NCBI GenBank assembly: GCA_913048385.1
Contig: CAJWVZ010000008.1
Span: forward strand, 1-64,000
DNA: 64,000 nucleotides
Origin: an uncultured Gammaproteobacteria bacterium
GTDB taxonomy: Bacteria > Pseudomonadota > Gammaproteobacteria > Pseudomonadales > Pseudohongiellaceae
Reading direction: 5' to 3'
A program made the position numbers and the translations under genes. How positions within the stretch are numbered: position 1 is the stretch's first letter; each line of letters opens with the position of its first letter. Shown here in pieces: positions 36,913-47,916 of this stretch. The notes beneath the pieces are model-generated. The model had not been told where the DNA came from and ran no database searches. It saw only the letters and a program-made list of their open reading frames with translations.

Positions 36913-38699
36913 TGGAAGGTTTCTTACAAGATATCCTGATTCAAGATTTTCACTTTTTACGCCCGTACTGGTTACTCGCCATGCTGCCAATTTTGTTGTT
37001 TATAACTTCTTTATGGCGTCTAAATAGCAACACCACTGCGTGGGACAAAGCTATCGACAAAACCCTTTTACCTTTTTTGATCGATAAAAAGAAAGACTCT
37101 TCTCAAAAGGCCCCTCTTCTTCTTCTTGCATTCCTTTGGCTGCTTTGTACATTGGCTCTCTCTGGCCCAGTTTGGGAAAAACTCCCTCAACCCGTTCAGC
37201 AACGAGAGGATGCCCTAGTTATCGTCCTTGATTTATCGCTCTCCATGTTTGCACCAGATCATGAGCCAAGCCGGCTCGATCTTGCCAAACGCAAATTAAG
37301 GGATGTACTTGATCTGCGCTCTGAAGGACAGACGGCGTTAGTAGTATATGCGGGTGACGCCCACACCGTCACGCCGCTAACAGATGATGTAGTAACGATC
37401 ACTGCACTTGTGCCCTCGCTCTCCCCAAACATAATGCCCCTATTTGGTAGCAATCCGGTAGTCGCGATCAATCAAGCTATTCAACTCCTGAATACAGCAG
37501 AGGCGCCTCGAGGCAAAATACTCCTCATGACCGATGGAATTAAAAGCGGTAGAGAGGAAAGCGCCATCGTCGGATTGTTCGAAGACAACGACTACGAACT
37601 TCTTGTTTTAGGCATAGGAACTGAAGCTGGGGCACCAATCAGAGTGAACGACGGCGGGTATCTGACGGACACCTCCGGTCAGAGAGTCATAGCGAAACTT
37701 GATAAAGAACCACTAATGTCTGTTAGCGAACGGACTGGAGGCAAGTATCATGACATTCAACTGGCTGACTCGGATCTTGCTTATTTATTGACAGATGTCA
37801 TTCCTGTTGATGAAGAAGAGCTCTCCGATTCGGAAGAAGAATTCGATATATGGTTTGAAACGGGTCCCTGGCTTTTGTTATTAATATTACCCATCAGCGC
37901 AATGAGTTTTCGCCGGGGCTGGCTTTTTAGTATTACAATTCTCACAGCTATCTCAAACTTAACATTTACAACGCAATCAATTGAAGCCGCAGAATGGATC
38001 GATCTTTGGTTGCGCGCAGATCAACAAGGTGCAAAAGCGTTCCAAAACGACGACCACAACCAAGCTTCTAATCTATTTAGGTCTCGCGATTGGGCCGGGG
38101 CGGCAGCATACAGGGCCGGCGACTATGAGTCTGCGGCTGCTGATTTCGCAACCATTGAAACCCCTGACGGAAATTACAATCGAGGCAATGCGTTAGCCGT
38201 GGCAGGCAACTATGAACAAGCAATCGCTGCCTACAATATTACTCTTGACGGGGAACCGGAGCATGTCGACGCACTGAAAAACAAAGCCATCGTCGAGCAG
38301 CTTCTCGCACAAGAAAATCAGGAGAATGCCGAACAAGAGTCAGGTGAGAATGAGGATAGTGAATCTCAACAGAACTCAGAGGATGAATCGGAACAACAAG
38401 ACGAGAACAGTGAAGAACAAGACCAAGAGAGCCAGGAGGGAAATCAAGATCAGCAGCAACAAGAACAGCAGAGCGAAGCCCCTGAGGACCAAGAGGCATC
38501 AGAATCAAACAGCGAGCAAAACACACCCAGTGATACTACAAACGAAGAATTTGAAGAGCAACAGGCGTTAGAGCAATGGCTGCGGAGAATTGATGACGAC
38601 CCTGGTGAGTTACTCAGACGAAAGTTTCGATACCAATATCGTCAAAGACAACTTAACGGTACTGCAAACAGCGCTCAGGGAGGAGAACAAATATGGTGA
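36912..38699 (+). CDS. VWA and TPR fusion membrane protein (BatB/BatC-like)
   Basis: A 595-residue fusion. N-terminal helices (about 18-34 and 60-78) lead into a VWA domain with the metal site VLDLSLSMFAPD and LLMTDGIKSGR. Two further hydrophobic segments (about 317-350) follow. A TPR region (about 360-460: SRDWAGAAAYRAGDYESAA, YNRGNALAVAGNYEQAI) comes next, then a Gln/Glu/Ser-rich acidic stretch (about 465-540) and a short Arg-rich tail. In Bacteroides, BatB and BatC are separate proteins. The start overlaps the previous stop by one base and the end overlaps batD by 7 bases. Confidence 0.9.
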   Translation: MEGFLQDILIQDFHFLRPYWLLAMLPILLFITSLWRLNSNTTAWDKAIDKTLLPFLIDKKKDSSQKAPLLLLAFLWLLCTLALSGPVWEKLPQPVQQREDALVIVLDLSLSMFAPDHEPSRLDLAKRKLRDVLDLRSEGQTALVVYAGDAHTVTPLTDDVVTITALVPSLSPNIMPLFGSNPVVAINQAIQLLNTAEAPRGKILLMTDGIKSGREESAIVGLFEDNDYELLVLGIGTEAGAPIRVNDGGYLTDTSGQRVIAKLDKEPLMSVSERTGGKYHDIQLADSDLAYLLTDVIPVDEEELSDSEEEFDIWFETGPWLLLLILPISAMSFRRGWLFSITILTAISNLTFTTQSIEAAEWIDLWLRADQQGAKAFQNDDHNQASNLFRSRDWAGAAAYRAGDYESAAADFATIETPDGNYNRGNALAVAGNYEQAIAAYNITLDGEPEHVDALKNKAIVEQLLAQENQENAEQESGENEDSESQQNSEDESEQQDENSEEQDQESQEGNQDQQQQEQQSEAPEDQEASESNSEQNTPSDTTNEEFEEQQALEQWLRRIDDDPGELLRRKFRYQYRQRQLNGTANSAQGGEQIW

Positions 38700-40471
38700 A
38701 TTATACCAAACCATTGTTTTTTATAAAGTTTTTTTTAATCTCCCTCCTAGCTACTTCAGTCAAGGCTCAAGATATTACGCTTTCTCTAGATAGAAGTGAG
38801 GTAGCGCGCGGAGAAACACTTACTCTTACGATCCGAGTCTACGACCAACGGCAAGGAATGCAACTCGATTTAACGCCATTAACTGAAAGTTTTGATGTCC
38901 TCGGCACAAGGACATCCAGCCAAGTGAGAAGTATAAATGGCAACACGGACATCTGGACCGATTATATTATTACCCTGTTCCCCTTAACTGAAGGAAATTT
39001 GGAAATCCCTTCTTTGAATATCGCTGGGCAGCAAACGAATGAACTCGGAGTGACGGTAACCAATCAAGGAGCACGCTCCAACCAAGAAACTGACGAGTTA
39101 TTTTTAGAAATTGAAGTAAATAAAGATTCTTTATATGTTCAGGAACAATTATTATTTTCAATTCGGCTTTTTTACACAATTAACGGAATCCGCAATCCGG
39201 TTTTTACAGAAATAGACATTCCAGATACTGTCACGCAATTAATCGGATCCCCAAATCAATATGAAAAAATTATCGACGGCCAGCGTTACGGAGTTTACGA
39301 GAAGCGGTACGTTATTTTCCCCCAAAAAAGTGGCTCTATTGAGATTCCTGACATCTTATTTAGAGGAGAAGTTACAGATGGCTCAAGCAGTTTTGTATTT
39401 CGGAATTTAAATACCAGACGAATAACTGCATTTATCGAAGGCCGAACAATCAACGTTATCGAACGGCCGCCAACCGCTGGCGAACTATCAACTTGGCTAC
39501 CGCTGACAGATCTAATTATGGAAGAATCTTTTAGTCGCTCTCTATCAGATCTCAAAGTTGGAGACAGCCTCGTGAGAACAATAAAAATGACGGCAGCCGG
39601 TGTTGATGGCGCTGTATTGCCGCCCTTCTCCCCAACAAACATCGAGGGATTCAATGTTTATCCAGATCCAGCAAAAATCGAACGAAGATTTGTCGATGGG
39701 AGTATTGTAGGAGAACGGATCGAATCAAGCACGCTTGTTGTTTTACGAGATGGCGCTCTGTCTATACCGTCCATAGACATTGATTGGTGGAACGTGGAAT
39801 CCGACCAGTCGGACAGCACTCAAATTCAGGAGACAAGGCTAAACATTCTTCCTTTGCAAGGCATGGCGCCGTCTGAACTTACAGTGCCGAGCACAGAGTC
39901 GATTGAAGATCTTCTCGCAGCAACGCCACTGGTAAGTCAAGAGATGATAGATGAACAAGCCTCAAATCAATATTTAAACATTGAAGAAACGCTCGTCCGT
40001 TCTTCAATTATAATTGGATTCTTATTATTTTTTCTCGCTTTAATTCGTTACTTGATTACAAAAACCAATAATCAAGTCTCCGCTACATACCTAAGATGGC
40101 GAGAACAAATAGGGTTTAACAGATTGCCCGAGCAAAATGAACCAGTAGCATATCGCGCGCTAATGAGAGCTCTTCGTGCCGCTGATGCGCACGAAATAAA
40201 AGGATCATTAATTCAATGGGCTAACCACATAATTAAGGCTACCGAAATAAATACCATTGAAGACCTGTATCGGCAGACAGACTACCCCGAACTCTATGGG
40301 CCATTACAAAACTTTCAGAATGATCTTTTTTCTGCAAAACCTAACTTAGGAAGTATTCAATTAAGCAGCTTAAGTTCAGCTATAAAAAAAATACGTAAGC
40401 AAAACAAGAAATCTCGTGCAACCCAAAAACGCTTAGAGCGCTATCACTTGCCTCCCCTCTATCCTTCTTGA
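38693..40471 (+). CDS. BatD-like protein
   Basis: A 592-residue exported protein. A signal peptide (about 1-25, ending TSVKAQ) precedes several beta-sandwich oxygen-tolerance (BatD) repeats starting ITLSLDRSEVARGETLTLTIRV. A membrane helix lies near 443-463 (SSIIIGFLLFFLALIRYLI) before a cytoplasmic helical tail with basic residues. It is the last membrane component of the MoxR operon. Named by family and position; function is inferred only from other Bat systems. Confidence 0.88.
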   Translation: MVNYTKPLFFIKFFLISLLATSVKAQDITLSLDRSEVARGETLTLTIRVYDQRQGMQLDLTPLTESFDVLGTRTSSQVRSINGNTDIWTDYIITLFPLTEGNLEIPSLNIAGQQTNELGVTVTNQGARSNQETDELFLEIEVNKDSLYVQEQLLFSIRLFYTINGIRNPVFTEIDIPDTVTQLIGSPNQYEKIIDGQRYGVYEKRYVIFPQKSGSIEIPDILFRGEVTDGSSSFVFRNLNTRRITAFIEGRTINVIERPPTAGELSTWLPLTDLIMEESFSRSLSDLKVGDSLVRTIKMTAAGVDGAVLPPFSPTNIEGFNVYPDPAKIERRFVDGSIVGERIESSTLVVLRDGALSIPSIDIDWWNVESDQSDSTQIQETRLNILPLQGMAPSELTVPSTESIEDLLAATPLVSQEMIDEQASNQYLNIEETLVRSSIIIGFLLFFLALIRYLITKTNNQVSATYLRWREQIGFNRLPEQNEPVAYRALMRALRAADAHEIKGSLIQWANHIIKATEINTIEDLYRQTDYPELYGPLQNFQNDLFSAKPNLGSIQLSSLSSAIKKIRKQNKKSRATQKRLERYHLPPLYPS

Positions 40472-40481
40472 GGCCAGTTAC

Positions 40482-40847
40482 ATGCCTAACACACGACTGG
40501 TTTTTAGTACTGAGGGGGACAATCGTTGCAAAAAATGCGAAAGAGCTCTTAAAAAATGTCAATGCTTACCCATCACCGAACTTGAAAACAAAAGCAATAA
40601 TTCAACCATTAAAGTCCAGTACGAAAGAAAAGGGAGAAAAGGAAATGGAGTGTCCATTATAAAGAACTTAGCGTTACCGATAGACGAAATAAAAACGTTG
40701 ACCAAAGAGTTAAAAGTGAAATGCGGGTCTGGGGGCAGCATCAAAAATCTGCAAATAGAGATACAGGGAGACCATCGAGAAAAAATTAAAACGTTCTTAG
40801 AATCCAAACAATACAAGGTAAAAATAGCTGGTGGTAAAAACTCCTAA
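40482..40847 (+). CDS. yciH: YciH/SUI1-family (eIF1-like) translation factor
   Basis: A 121-residue protein with the SUI1 fold of eukaryotic eIF1: VQYERKGRKGNGVSIIKNL and LKVKCGSGGSIKNLQIEIQGDHREKI are the key stretches (the second from about 78). The N-terminus carries CKKCERALKKCQC, a Cys cluster resembling a zinc knuckle (C16, C19, C26, C28). E. coli YciH affects start-site fidelity in vitro but is not essential. It begins 10 bases after batD and converges with purF with a 6-base gap. Confidence 0.9.
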   Translation: MPNTRLVFSTEGDNRCKKCERALKKCQCLPITELENKSNNSTIKVQYERKGRKGNGVSIIKNLALPIDEIKTLTKELKVKCGSGGSIKNLQIEIQGDHREKIKTFLESKQYKVKIAGGKNS

Positions 40848-40853
40848 ACGTGA

Positions 40854-42389
40854 CTACAGTAACTCGCTGTTGATATCGGCGATCTGATTTACTTTATTCG
40901 ATTCTCCGCCTTTATTTTGACCGTGCTTTACAACGTCACTTCGCTGACTTTTCAAACGCTCCAAGTATATTTCGTCCACATCTCCAGTAATGTACTCTCC
41001 GTTAAAAACAGAGCATTCAAATTCAGAAATTTCTGGATTTCCTTCTGAAGCAGCGGCTATCAAATCTTGTAGATCCTGATAAATTAACCAATCTGCTCCG
41101 ATAGCTTTTTCCACCTCTTTTTCTGACTTGCCAGCAGCAATTAGTTCGTTAGCGGTCGGCATGTCGATACCATACACATTCGGATACCTTATAGCAGGCG
41201 CAGCTGATGCAAAAAACACCTTATTGGCACCAGCGTCTCTAGCCATCTGAATTATTTGTTTGCAAGTTGTGCCCCTAACAATTGAATCGTCTACTAGCAG
41301 CACATTCTTTCCACGGAATTCCAATTCAATAGCGTTTAACTTTTGCTTTACACTCTTACGACGTTGACTTTGACCCGGCATTATAAAGGTTCTTCCGATA
41401 TACCGATTTTTTACAAACCCTTCTCGGTACTTAATACCAAGCCTGTTAGCTAATTCTAGCGCAGACGTTCTACTCGTGTCTGGCACTGGAATAACCACAT
41501 CAATATCATGCTGTGGGCGAATAGCAATTAATTTATCCGCTAGCTTCTCGCCCATCCTAAGTCTTGCTTTGTATACAGAAATCGCGTCCATCATTGAGTC
41601 AGGGCGGGCAAAATAAACATGCTCAAAAATACAGGGAGCATATCGAGAAGACTCAGTGCAGATTTTCGTGTGAAGCTTGCCATTCAAATCAATATAAACA
41701 GCCTCACCAGGAGCAACATCTCTTTCGATCGCAAAACCCTGAGCGATAAGAGCCACACTTTCCGACGCTATCATATATTCGCGCCTTCCAAGCGACTGGT
41801 CATCCTTGTACCCAAACACCAATGGCCGAATCCCATTTACATCTCTGAATCCCACTATCCCGTAACCTGTCAGCATTACTACCGCCGCATAACCCCCACG
41901 ACATCGATTATGTACGCCACTGACCGCTGAGAAAACATCTTCAGGTAAAGGCTCTATCTTTTTATTTTGTTGCAATTCATGCGCAAAAACATTTAAGAGA
42001 ACTTCGGAATCTGAATCGGTATTTATGTGTCGTAAATCTTCTTTAAAAAGATCACGAGCAATGTCTTTAGTATTCGTGAGATTGCCATTGTGAGCCAGCG
42101 CAAGACCATACGGTGAATTCACATAGAATGGCTGCGCAAGCGCTGGGCTGGAACTCCCCGCAGTTGGATACCGGACATGACCGATACCCATCTGGCCTTT
42201 AAGTCTTCTCATATGACGGGTTCTAAACACATCTTTTACCAACCCATTGTCTTTTCTGAGATTGAGTTTCCCATTATCACAGGTCATTATGCCGGCAGCG
42301 TCTTGCCCTCGATGTTGCAAAATTGTTAACGTGTCGTAAATGCATACTCCGACGTCACTTTCCGAAACTACTCCTACCAAACCGCACAT
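40854..42389 (-). CDS. purF: Amidophosphoribosyltransferase
   Basis: PurF makes phosphoribosylamine from PRPP and glutamine, the first committed step of purine synthesis. The glutaminase nucleophile C2 follows the initiator Met in MCGLVGVV. The PRPP site is ENVLLVDDS-like [34 protein letters not shown] and [16 protein letters not shown] are further landmarks. The 511 residues match E. coli (505). It is the last gene of the long minus-strand block, after cvpA, as in E. coli and Pseudomonas. Confidence 0.97.
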   Translation of the reverse strand: MCGLVGVVSESDVGVCIYDTLTILQHRGQDAAGIMTCDNGKLNLRKDNGLVKDVFRTRHMRRLKGQMGIGHVRYPTAGSSSPALAQPFYVNSPYGLALAHNGNLTNTKDIARDLFKEDLRHINTDSDSEVLLNVFAHELQQNKKIEPLPEDVFSAVSGVHNRCRGGYAAVVMLTGYGIVGFRDVNGIRPLVFGYKDDQSLGRREYMIASESVALIAQGFAIERDVAPGEAVYIDLNGKLHTKICTESSRYAPCIFEHVYFARPDSMMDAISVYKARLRMGEKLADKLIAIRPQHDIDVVIPVPDTSRTSALELANRLGIKYREGFVKNRYIGRTFIMPGQSQRRKSVKQKLNAIELEFRGKNVLLVDDSIVRGTTCKQIIQMARDAGANKVFFASAAPAIRYPNVYGIDMPTANELIAAGKSEKEVEKAIGADWLIYQDLQDLIAAASEGNPEISEFECSVFNGEYITGDVDEIYLERLKSQRSDVVKHGQNKGGESNKVNQIADINSELL

Positions 42390-42422
42390 AAAAGCCTCTC
42401 TATTTAAAAATCTTACCGATCA

Positions 42423-42914
42423 TCAAATAATCTCGGGTCGTGAAAAATCAAATGCCTCTGCATATTGGAAAAATAGTAATTGAGAAAGACTATCAACATA
42501 CGGTAAAAATATTGATGTCGCCCACATATCGCTGCCATTAACAAACGGGCGCGCTACGAAAGTCAGAATTAGGACAATCAATGCGCCTCGCACCAGTCCA
42601 AATACCACCCCAAGGCCTCGATCAATTAGCATAAGCCCAGTTAATATAAGAAATTTCTGGCTAATAAAAATGACGAGCGCACCAAAAATCAGTACCGCAA
42701 CAAATAAGCAACAAACAGCAACAAAGTATCTTACGGTCCCGTTAGCTACCACCGAGACAAGCATTTCAGAAACCACAGTTCCATAGGACTGCGCGATAAC
42801 TACAGCAAGCACAAGAAACGATAAAGATAAAAGCTCCCGCACCATGCCTCGCCAAGCTCCAAGCATGCTTGAGATCCCCAATATTGCCACGATAAAAACA
42901 TCTACCCAGATCAT
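42423..42914 (-). CDS. cvpA: CvpA family membrane protein
   Basis: A 163-residue inner-membrane protein with four hydrophobic segments and the family opening VDVFIVAILGISSMLGAWRG. In E. coli cvpA (colicin V production) lies before purF, as here (33-base gap). It has been linked to colicin V export and envelope stress resistance; its exact activity is not known. Length equals E. coli CvpA (162). Confidence 0.92.
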   Translation of the reverse strand: MIWVDVFIVAILGISSMLGAWRGMVRELLSLSFLVLAVVIAQSYGTVVSEMLVSVVANGTVRYFVAVCCLFVAVLIFGALVIFISQKFLILTGLMLIDRGLGVVFGLVRGALIVLILTFVARPFVNGSDMWATSIFLPYVDSLSQLLFFQYAEAFDFSRPEII

Positions 42915-42941
42915 TAACGGTTATTCCAACCCCGCGTCGAA

Positions 42942-43505
42942 TTATAAACTCTCTAATTCGTAGAGCTTAACCAACCCTAAAACTCCATACTTTTGATTCA
43001 ATTCTTCTCTGAAGTCTTCAACCCTATTTCGGTCCAACCACGGACCAACAAACACAGTCATTCTGTCGACGTTACCGCTCATGGATTTCCTACTGTAGGC
43101 CTTATAGCCGTCCGAAATAAGCTGAGAACGGAATCTCTCTGCATTATTAAAATTTGAAAAAACACCCATTTGTATTACAAAACCCTCGGGAAGTCCGTCG
43201 GCCCCTAACGAAGGACTCTCACTGACATCTTCAATCGCAATTATAGCAGAGGGTTCTTCAAGCAACATCTCGACTGACGGGTCGCTCTCCATATTCAACA
43301 GCGACCGTAATTTCGGGACAGCAACACTACCACCTCGGATCTGAGGTATAACTTGAATTGGGGGATCTATTGTATCTACAAGCGGACGCTCAGGAATACG
43401 CTTGGCAATAGCGGGCGCGTAGCCTCCCTCCCCGTCAAAAATGAGGACCATGACGGTAGTGACCACAACAAAGACTACGATACCGCCTATTATTCGCTGC
43501 TTCAT
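42942..43505 (-). CDS. SPOR domain protein (DedD-like)
   Basis: A 187-residue protein with a short cytoplasmic start, one membrane helix (IIGGIVVFVVVTTVMVLIF, about 4-22), a linker, and a C-terminal SPOR domain (about 108-187: FVIQMGVFSNFNNAERFRSQ, VFVGPWLDRNR). SPOR domains bind denuded glycan at the division septum. Position between folC and cvpA is that of E. coli dedD, so a septal role is likely. It has a proline-rich linker with IPERPLVDTIDPPIQVIP. Confidence 0.88.
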   Translation of the reverse strand: MKQRIIGGIVVFVVVTTVMVLIFDGEGGYAPAIAKRIPERPLVDTIDPPIQVIPQIRGGSVAVPKLRSLLNMESDPSVEMLLEEPSAIIAIEDVSESPSLGADGLPEGFVIQMGVFSNFNNAERFRSQLISDGYKAYSRKSMSGNVDRMTVFVGPWLDRNRVEDFREELNQKYGVLGLVKLYELESL

Positions 43506-43538
43506 GCTCTTAAGGCCTCTCCGCTATCAGAAATATAA

Positions 43539-44873
43539 TTATACCAGCCCAACTGAAGAAACACTCAAATTTCGTACGGCGGATACCGTTAAAAAAGAAC
43601 CGGTCACAACCACGACAGAGCTAGAATTCGCTTTTTCACAGGCTCCAAGATAAGCATGTTTTAGAGAATCGTAAGTATATATGCTAGGTTCTGTAAACAG
43701 CTCCTTTGCAGACTCTTCAAGCGATGATACTGACAGACAACGATCAGCGTCTACCTCTCCGAAATGCCATTCAGAAACCCCACTCCCCAAAGCTCGCAAA
43801 AATTCAGCAACCCTCTTATCAGCCATGATTGCCAGAACCACAATTACACTGTGCCCAAGTTGAGTGATAACCCGCAATTCATTACTTAGTATTTCAGCAG
43901 CACCCTGATTATGTGCCACATCGAGTAAGACCGGAATTTTTGTTGCTTTATCCCTCCGCCATTCTTGGCGGCCAGAAAGCTGAAGAGTCCCTATTTTATC
44001 GCGCTGAGCATCAGAATTTATGGGAAATCCTAAGGCAATTGAGGCTTTATACAAAACCTGCATAGCAACAGCGACATTATCCAGCAATAACTTAGGAACC
44101 GGCAGGCCACTTATAGTTTGGGTTCTCTCGGGCATATTGTGTATTTTAGTGAGACCGTACCAATCCCAAACTTCACCCGTCCTCTCCCAACCAAAATCCT
44201 GTCCCAAGCAAAGCGGAGCTAACTCAAGTTCTTTAGCTTTCCTTATTAACGATTTCGGTAGATTCCTTTCACCAAAAATCGCCTGAGCGCCTGAGCGTAA
44301 AATACCAGCTTTTTCGGCCGCTATCGCCTCTCTACCCTCTCCTAACCAGCCTTCATGATCGATGCTAATATTTGTCACCACACAAATATCCGCATCGATA
44401 ATATTCACAGCATCAAGGCGCCCACCCAAACCAACTTCAAGAATAACGACATCAAGCTCAGCCCGAGCAAAGATCAAGAATCCTGCTAACGCAGTGAACT
44501 CAAAATAACTGAGCGGAGTCTCTTTTCTCATGACCTCTATTTCCGAAAAAACAGAACAGAGCTCATGATCTTCTACCTCTACCTCGTTTATTCGAAATCT
44601 CTCATTAAAACGGTCAATATGCGGCGATGTAAATGCTGAAACTCGTATCCCCTGTGCTGACAACATCCCCTCAATTGCCGCGACGGTGGATCCCTTGCCA
44701 TTTGTTCCAGCCACAGTTATGACCAACGGAGCTAATCTAGCCACTTCAAAGTTTTTATAGACAGTTAAGATTCGAGACAGGCCAAGATCAATCTCTCTAG
44801 GATTAATCTTAGAGATATACTCCAACCAACGATCGAGTGAACTCTCATTAGATGGTTTCAGCGCTACTTCCAT
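43539..44873 (-). CDS. folC: Bifunctional dihydrofolate synthase/folylpolyglutamate synthase
   Basis: FolC adds glutamate to dihydropteroate and to reduced folates. The Mur ligase-type P-loop TVAGTNGKGST is at 53-63, followed by SAFTSPHIDRFNERFRI, VILEVGLGGRLDAVNII and ISIDHEGWLG. The C-terminal domain includes LLDVAHNQGAAEIL. The 444 residues fit the enzyme (E. coli 422). It lies between accD and the SPOR gene, matching accD-folC-dedD-cvpA-purF in E. coli. Confidence 0.95.
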   Translation of the reverse strand: MEVALKPSNESSLDRWLEYISKINPREIDLGLSRILTVYKNFEVARLAPLVITVAGTNGKGSTVAAIEGMLSAQGIRVSAFTSPHIDRFNERFRINEVEVEDHELCSVFSEIEVMRKETPLSYFEFTALAGFLIFARAELDVVILEVGLGGRLDAVNIIDADICVVTNISIDHEGWLGEGREAIAAEKAGILRSGAQAIFGERNLPKSLIRKAKELELAPLCLGQDFGWERTGEVWDWYGLTKIHNMPERTQTISGLPVPKLLLDNVAVAMQVLYKASIALGFPINSDAQRDKIGTLQLSGRQEWRRDKATKIPVLLDVAHNQGAAEILSNELRVITQLGHSVIVVLAIMADKRVAEFLRALGSGVSEWHFGEVDADRCLSVSSLEESAKELFTEPSIYTYDSLKHAYLGACEKANSSSVVVVTGSFLTVSAVRNLSVSSVGLV

Positions 44874-44920
44874 TCAGCGCGAACGACCCAGTTTCGTCTG
44901 CTCATTACGGCTCCCCTTTA

Positions 44921-45805
44921 TTAGACTGAAGCCTCACCCACCTTTGAGGACCGATAAAAAAGCAACTTAGAAATCAATCCTTCAATACGTGTTCGGAGGT
45001 CTCGACGGTGCACGATCATGTCAATTGCTCCGTTTTCTAGTAAGAATTCGCTCCGTTGAAAGCCATCCGGTAATTGAACTCTGACAGTCTGACGAATCAC
45101 GTCTGGCCCTGTGAAACCAACAAGCGCATTAGGCTCGGCTATATTGATGTCCCCAAGCATAGCTAGACTAGCTGAAACCCCGCCGTAAACTGGATCCACT
45201 AGAACCGAGATATAAGGCAAGCCTTCAGTCTTTAATTTTTCAAGCGCAGCCGCAGTTTTAGCCATTTGCATCAAGGATAGAAGAGCCTCTTGCATTCTTG
45301 CCCCCCCGCTTGTCGCAAAACAAACAAAAGGAACCCTCGTTTTTATACAGTGGTCAACAGCCATCACAAATTTTTGCCCAACGACCGCCCCCATAGAGCC
45401 ACCAATAAAGTTAAACTCAAATGCCGCGCAAACAATCGGCTGGTCAACGAGCGTACCGCTCATTACAACAAGCGCGTCTCTTTCACCGGTAGCTTTTTGA
45501 GCTGCGGAAATCCTATCTTTATATTTTTTTAAATCTTTAAATTTAAGCAAATCTACCGGTGCAAGTTCCGAAAACAATTCCGTTCGTGAATCAGAGTCCA
45601 AAAATAGATCAAGTCTGCGACGCGCGGTTATTCTGATGTGATGATCACATTTAGGACAAACATCAAAATTTTGGCTGAGCGATTTTTCATAAAGCACTGC
45701 CTCGCAACGGGGACATTTTTTCCATACTCCTTCTGGAACACCAGTTTTTTTTGCGTCTTTAGTAGCATTAGAAATCGAAGGTAAAATCTTGTCTATCCAA
45801 CTCAT
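44921..45805 (-). CDS. accD: Acetyl-CoA carboxylase carboxyltransferase beta subunit
   Basis: AccD, with AccA, transfers the carboxyl group from biotin to acetyl-CoA to give malonyl-CoA. An N-terminal zinc ribbon ([20 protein letters not shown]; about residues 29-55) is followed by the crotonase-like carboxyltransferase core: [39 protein letters not shown] and [16 protein letters not shown]. The 294 residues match the family. It is downstream of trpA by 20 bases and upstream of folC, a common gammaproteobacterial order. Confidence 0.97.
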   Translation of the reverse strand: MSWIDKILPSISNATKDAKKTGVPEGVWKKCPRCEAVLYEKSLSQNFDVCPKCDHHIRITARRRLDLFLDSDSRTELFSELAPVDLLKFKDLKKYKDRISAAQKATGERDALVVMSGTLVDQPIVCAAFEFNFIGGSMGAVVGQKFVMAVDHCIKTRVPFVCFATSGGARMQEALLSLMQMAKTAAALEKLKTEGLPYISVLVDPVYGGVSASLAMLGDINIAEPNALVGFTGPDVIRQTVRVQLPDGFQRSEFLLENGAIDMIVHRRDLRTRIEGLISKLLFYRSSKVGEASV

Positions 45806-45825
45806 AATGTGTCCCGATAAATTTC

Positions 45826-46638
45826 TTAAACGTTTAAGGCATCGCGCGCATCGCGTATCAATTGCGTTGCGGTCTCAATTTCCTTACTTGTCTCGTCGCC
45901 ATGAGGAGAAAGCTTGGCAATCGCGCTAACCAAAGCACTGCCAATAATCACTCCATCAGATATTTCGCTCATCCTTAAGACGCTGTCCACATCTTTGATA
46001 CCGAAACCAATCACTATAGGCAACTTTGTCAAGGCTCGTAATTGACTCACCCGAGTTCGAATCGAATTAGCATCACTCAAAGCTGCACCCGTCACGCCTT
46101 TCAGAGATACGTAGTAAAGATACCCAGAGCAAACTTGCGTTATCAACTTAGCCCTCTCGACACTGGTTGTGGGTGCTACCAAAAATATCGTATCGATATC
46201 GACATCCTGCAGGCGTTGCCGAAGATCAAAAGATTCAGTTGGTGGCATGTCCACTACCAGCACACCATCGACCCCGCACTCTGAAACATTCTTCGTAAAC
46301 TCCTCGTATCCCATCAATTCAATAGGGTTTAAATAACCCATCAATACAACCGGAGTTGCAGGATTTTTACTTCTAAACCTTCTCATCAAATCACAAACAT
46401 CAATTAAAGATGTTCCTGCCGCGATCGCCCTCTCCGCGCCAAGTTGTATCACCGGGCCATCAGATGAGGGGTCACTAAAGGGAATACCCAGTTCAATGAT
46501 ATCCGCGCCGTCCTGGACCAACTGGTGCATTAACTTTTCGGTTACCCCTAAACTTGGATCACCCGCAACCAAATACGGTATTAAGAGCTTTCGCCCATCT
46601 GTCAGTGCTTTATCACTGACTTCCCTTAATCTACTCAT
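45826..46638 (-). CDS. trpA: Tryptophan synthase alpha subunit
   Basis: TrpA cleaves indole-3-glycerol phosphate to indole, which is channelled to TrpB. The catalytic Glu and Asp lie in [40 protein letters not shown] and [13 protein letters not shown] are the phosphate-binding loops. The 270 residues equal the usual 268. It follows trpB by 39 bases and ends shortly before accD. Confidence 0.97.
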   Translation of the reverse strand: MSRLREVSDKALTDGRKLLIPYLVAGDPSLGVTEKLMHQLVQDGADIIELGIPFSDPSSDGPVIQLGAERAIAAGTSLIDVCDLMRRFRSKNPATPVVLMGYLNPIELMGYEEFTKNVSECGVDGVLVVDMPPTESFDLRQRLQDVDIDTIFLVAPTTSVERAKLITQVCSGYLYYVSLKGVTGAALSDANSIRTRVSQLRALTKLPIVIGFGIKDVDSVLRMSEISDGVIIGSALVSAIAKLSPHGDETSKEIETATQLIRDARDALNV

Positions 46639-46677
46639 TAATTTAGCTCTTATTCTTGCGGCAAAAATTTGATTTCG

Positions 46678-47916
46678 CTAAAGAGATATTCCCTCCAGTC
46701 GAGCAACCGTTTCAATATCTTTATCTCCCCTACCCGACATATTTACTACAATATTTTGATCTGATCGCATCTTCGACGCGAGCTTTAATGCATAGGCCAC
46801 TGCATGGCTCGATTCTAATGCCGGAATAATACCCTCGAGCTGAGTCGTGTCATGAAAGGCTTGCATCGCCTCCTTGTCTGTCGCCGCAACATACTTAACT
46901 CTCTTCATATCCTTCAGCCAAGAGTGTTCCGGACCTACTCCCGGATAATCCAAGCCAGCCGAAACCGAGTGTGTTTCCAAAATCTGTCCATTCTGATCAG
47001 CCATTAGATAGGTTCTATTCCCATGCAAAACACCCGGAGACACGCCCTCCGCACTAAGTGGCGCGGCATGCCTCCCTGTCTCAAGACCGTCACCTCCAGC
47101 CTCGACTCCATACATGGCAACTTCCGAATCTTTTAAAAAAGGGTGAAACATACCTATGGCATTAGAGCCACCACCAACACACGCAACTAAAGCATCAGGA
47201 AGTGATTTAAGCTGATCAAGCGCTTGTTTCCTTGTCTCTCTCCCAATGATACATTGAAAGTCGCGAACCAAAAGAGGATATGGATGCGGGCCCGCAACAG
47301 TTCCTATGATGTAGTAAGTATTATCAACGTTTGTTGCCCAATCACGTAATGCTTCATTCATTGCATCTTTTAACGTTCTTGAACCAGATTCTACAGACAC
47401 CACAGTTGCGCCCAAAAGCTTCATTCGGTAAACATTAGGAGCTTGCCTTTGAATATCCTCCGCGCCCATATAGACAAAGCAATCTAAACCCAACCTAGCG
47501 GCAACTGTAGCTGTTGCGACCCCGTGTTGGCCCGCGCCAGTCTCAGCAATTATGCGAGTCTTACCCATTCTTTTGGCTAGCAATGCTTGTCCAATCGTAT
47601 TGTTCACCTTATGGGCACCCGTGTGATTCAAGTCCTCACGCTTTAGGAAAATTTGCGCGCCCTGTGCCAAATTGGTAAGACGCGCGGCAAAGTATAATGG
47701 AGAAGGCCTACCCACATAGTGCTGTAAATCATGATCATACTCTTCCCAAAAGGCTGAGTCTTTAGATGCTTCTTCGTATACCGCTGCTAGCTCTTCAACG
47801 GCCGAAATTAGCGTCTCTCCAACAAACACACCACCATAAGGCCCAAAATGACCCAGTTTATCCGGACCCTCGAGGTCATGCTCGGGGCTTCCAGGATTAG
47901 AATTTTGATCAAACAC
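46678..47916 (-). CDS. trpB: Tryptophan synthase beta subunit
   Basis: A PLP enzyme joining indole and serine to tryptophan. The PLP Lys is K103 in [51 protein letters not shown] and the C-terminal SGRGDKD region are typical. The 412 residues are a little longer than E. coli (397), mainly at the N-terminus. The start is a GTG at 47916 behind a perfect AAGGAG 6 bases away, overlapping the end of trpF by 8 bases. Confidence 0.97.
   Translation of the reverse strand: MFDQNSNPGSPEHDLEGPDKLGHFGPYGGVFVGETLISAVEELAAVYEEASKDSAFWEEYDHDLQHYVGRPSPLYFAARLTNLAQGAQIFLKREDLNHTGAHKVNNTIGQALLAKRMGKTRIIAETGAGQHGVATATVAARLGLDCFVYMGAEDIQRQAPNVYRMKLLGATVVSVESGSRTLKDAMNEALRDWATNVDNTYYIIGTVAGPHPYPLLVRDFQCIIGRETRKQALDQLKSLPDALVACVGGGSNAIGMFHPFLKDSEVAMYGVEAGGDGLETGRHAAPLSAEGVSPGVLHGNRTYLMADQNGQILETHSVSAGLDYPGVGPEHSWLKDMKRVKYVAATDKEAMQAFHDTTQLEGIIPALESSHAVAYALKLASKMRSDQNIVVNMSGRGDKDIETVARLEGISL

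Noticed and set aside
38330-38530. Repetitive GAA/CAA-rich DNA in the VWA-TPR gene as a tandem repeat array or CRISPR
   Set aside because: It encodes an in-frame Gln/Glu/Ser-rich linker with no regular repeat unit or spacer pattern.
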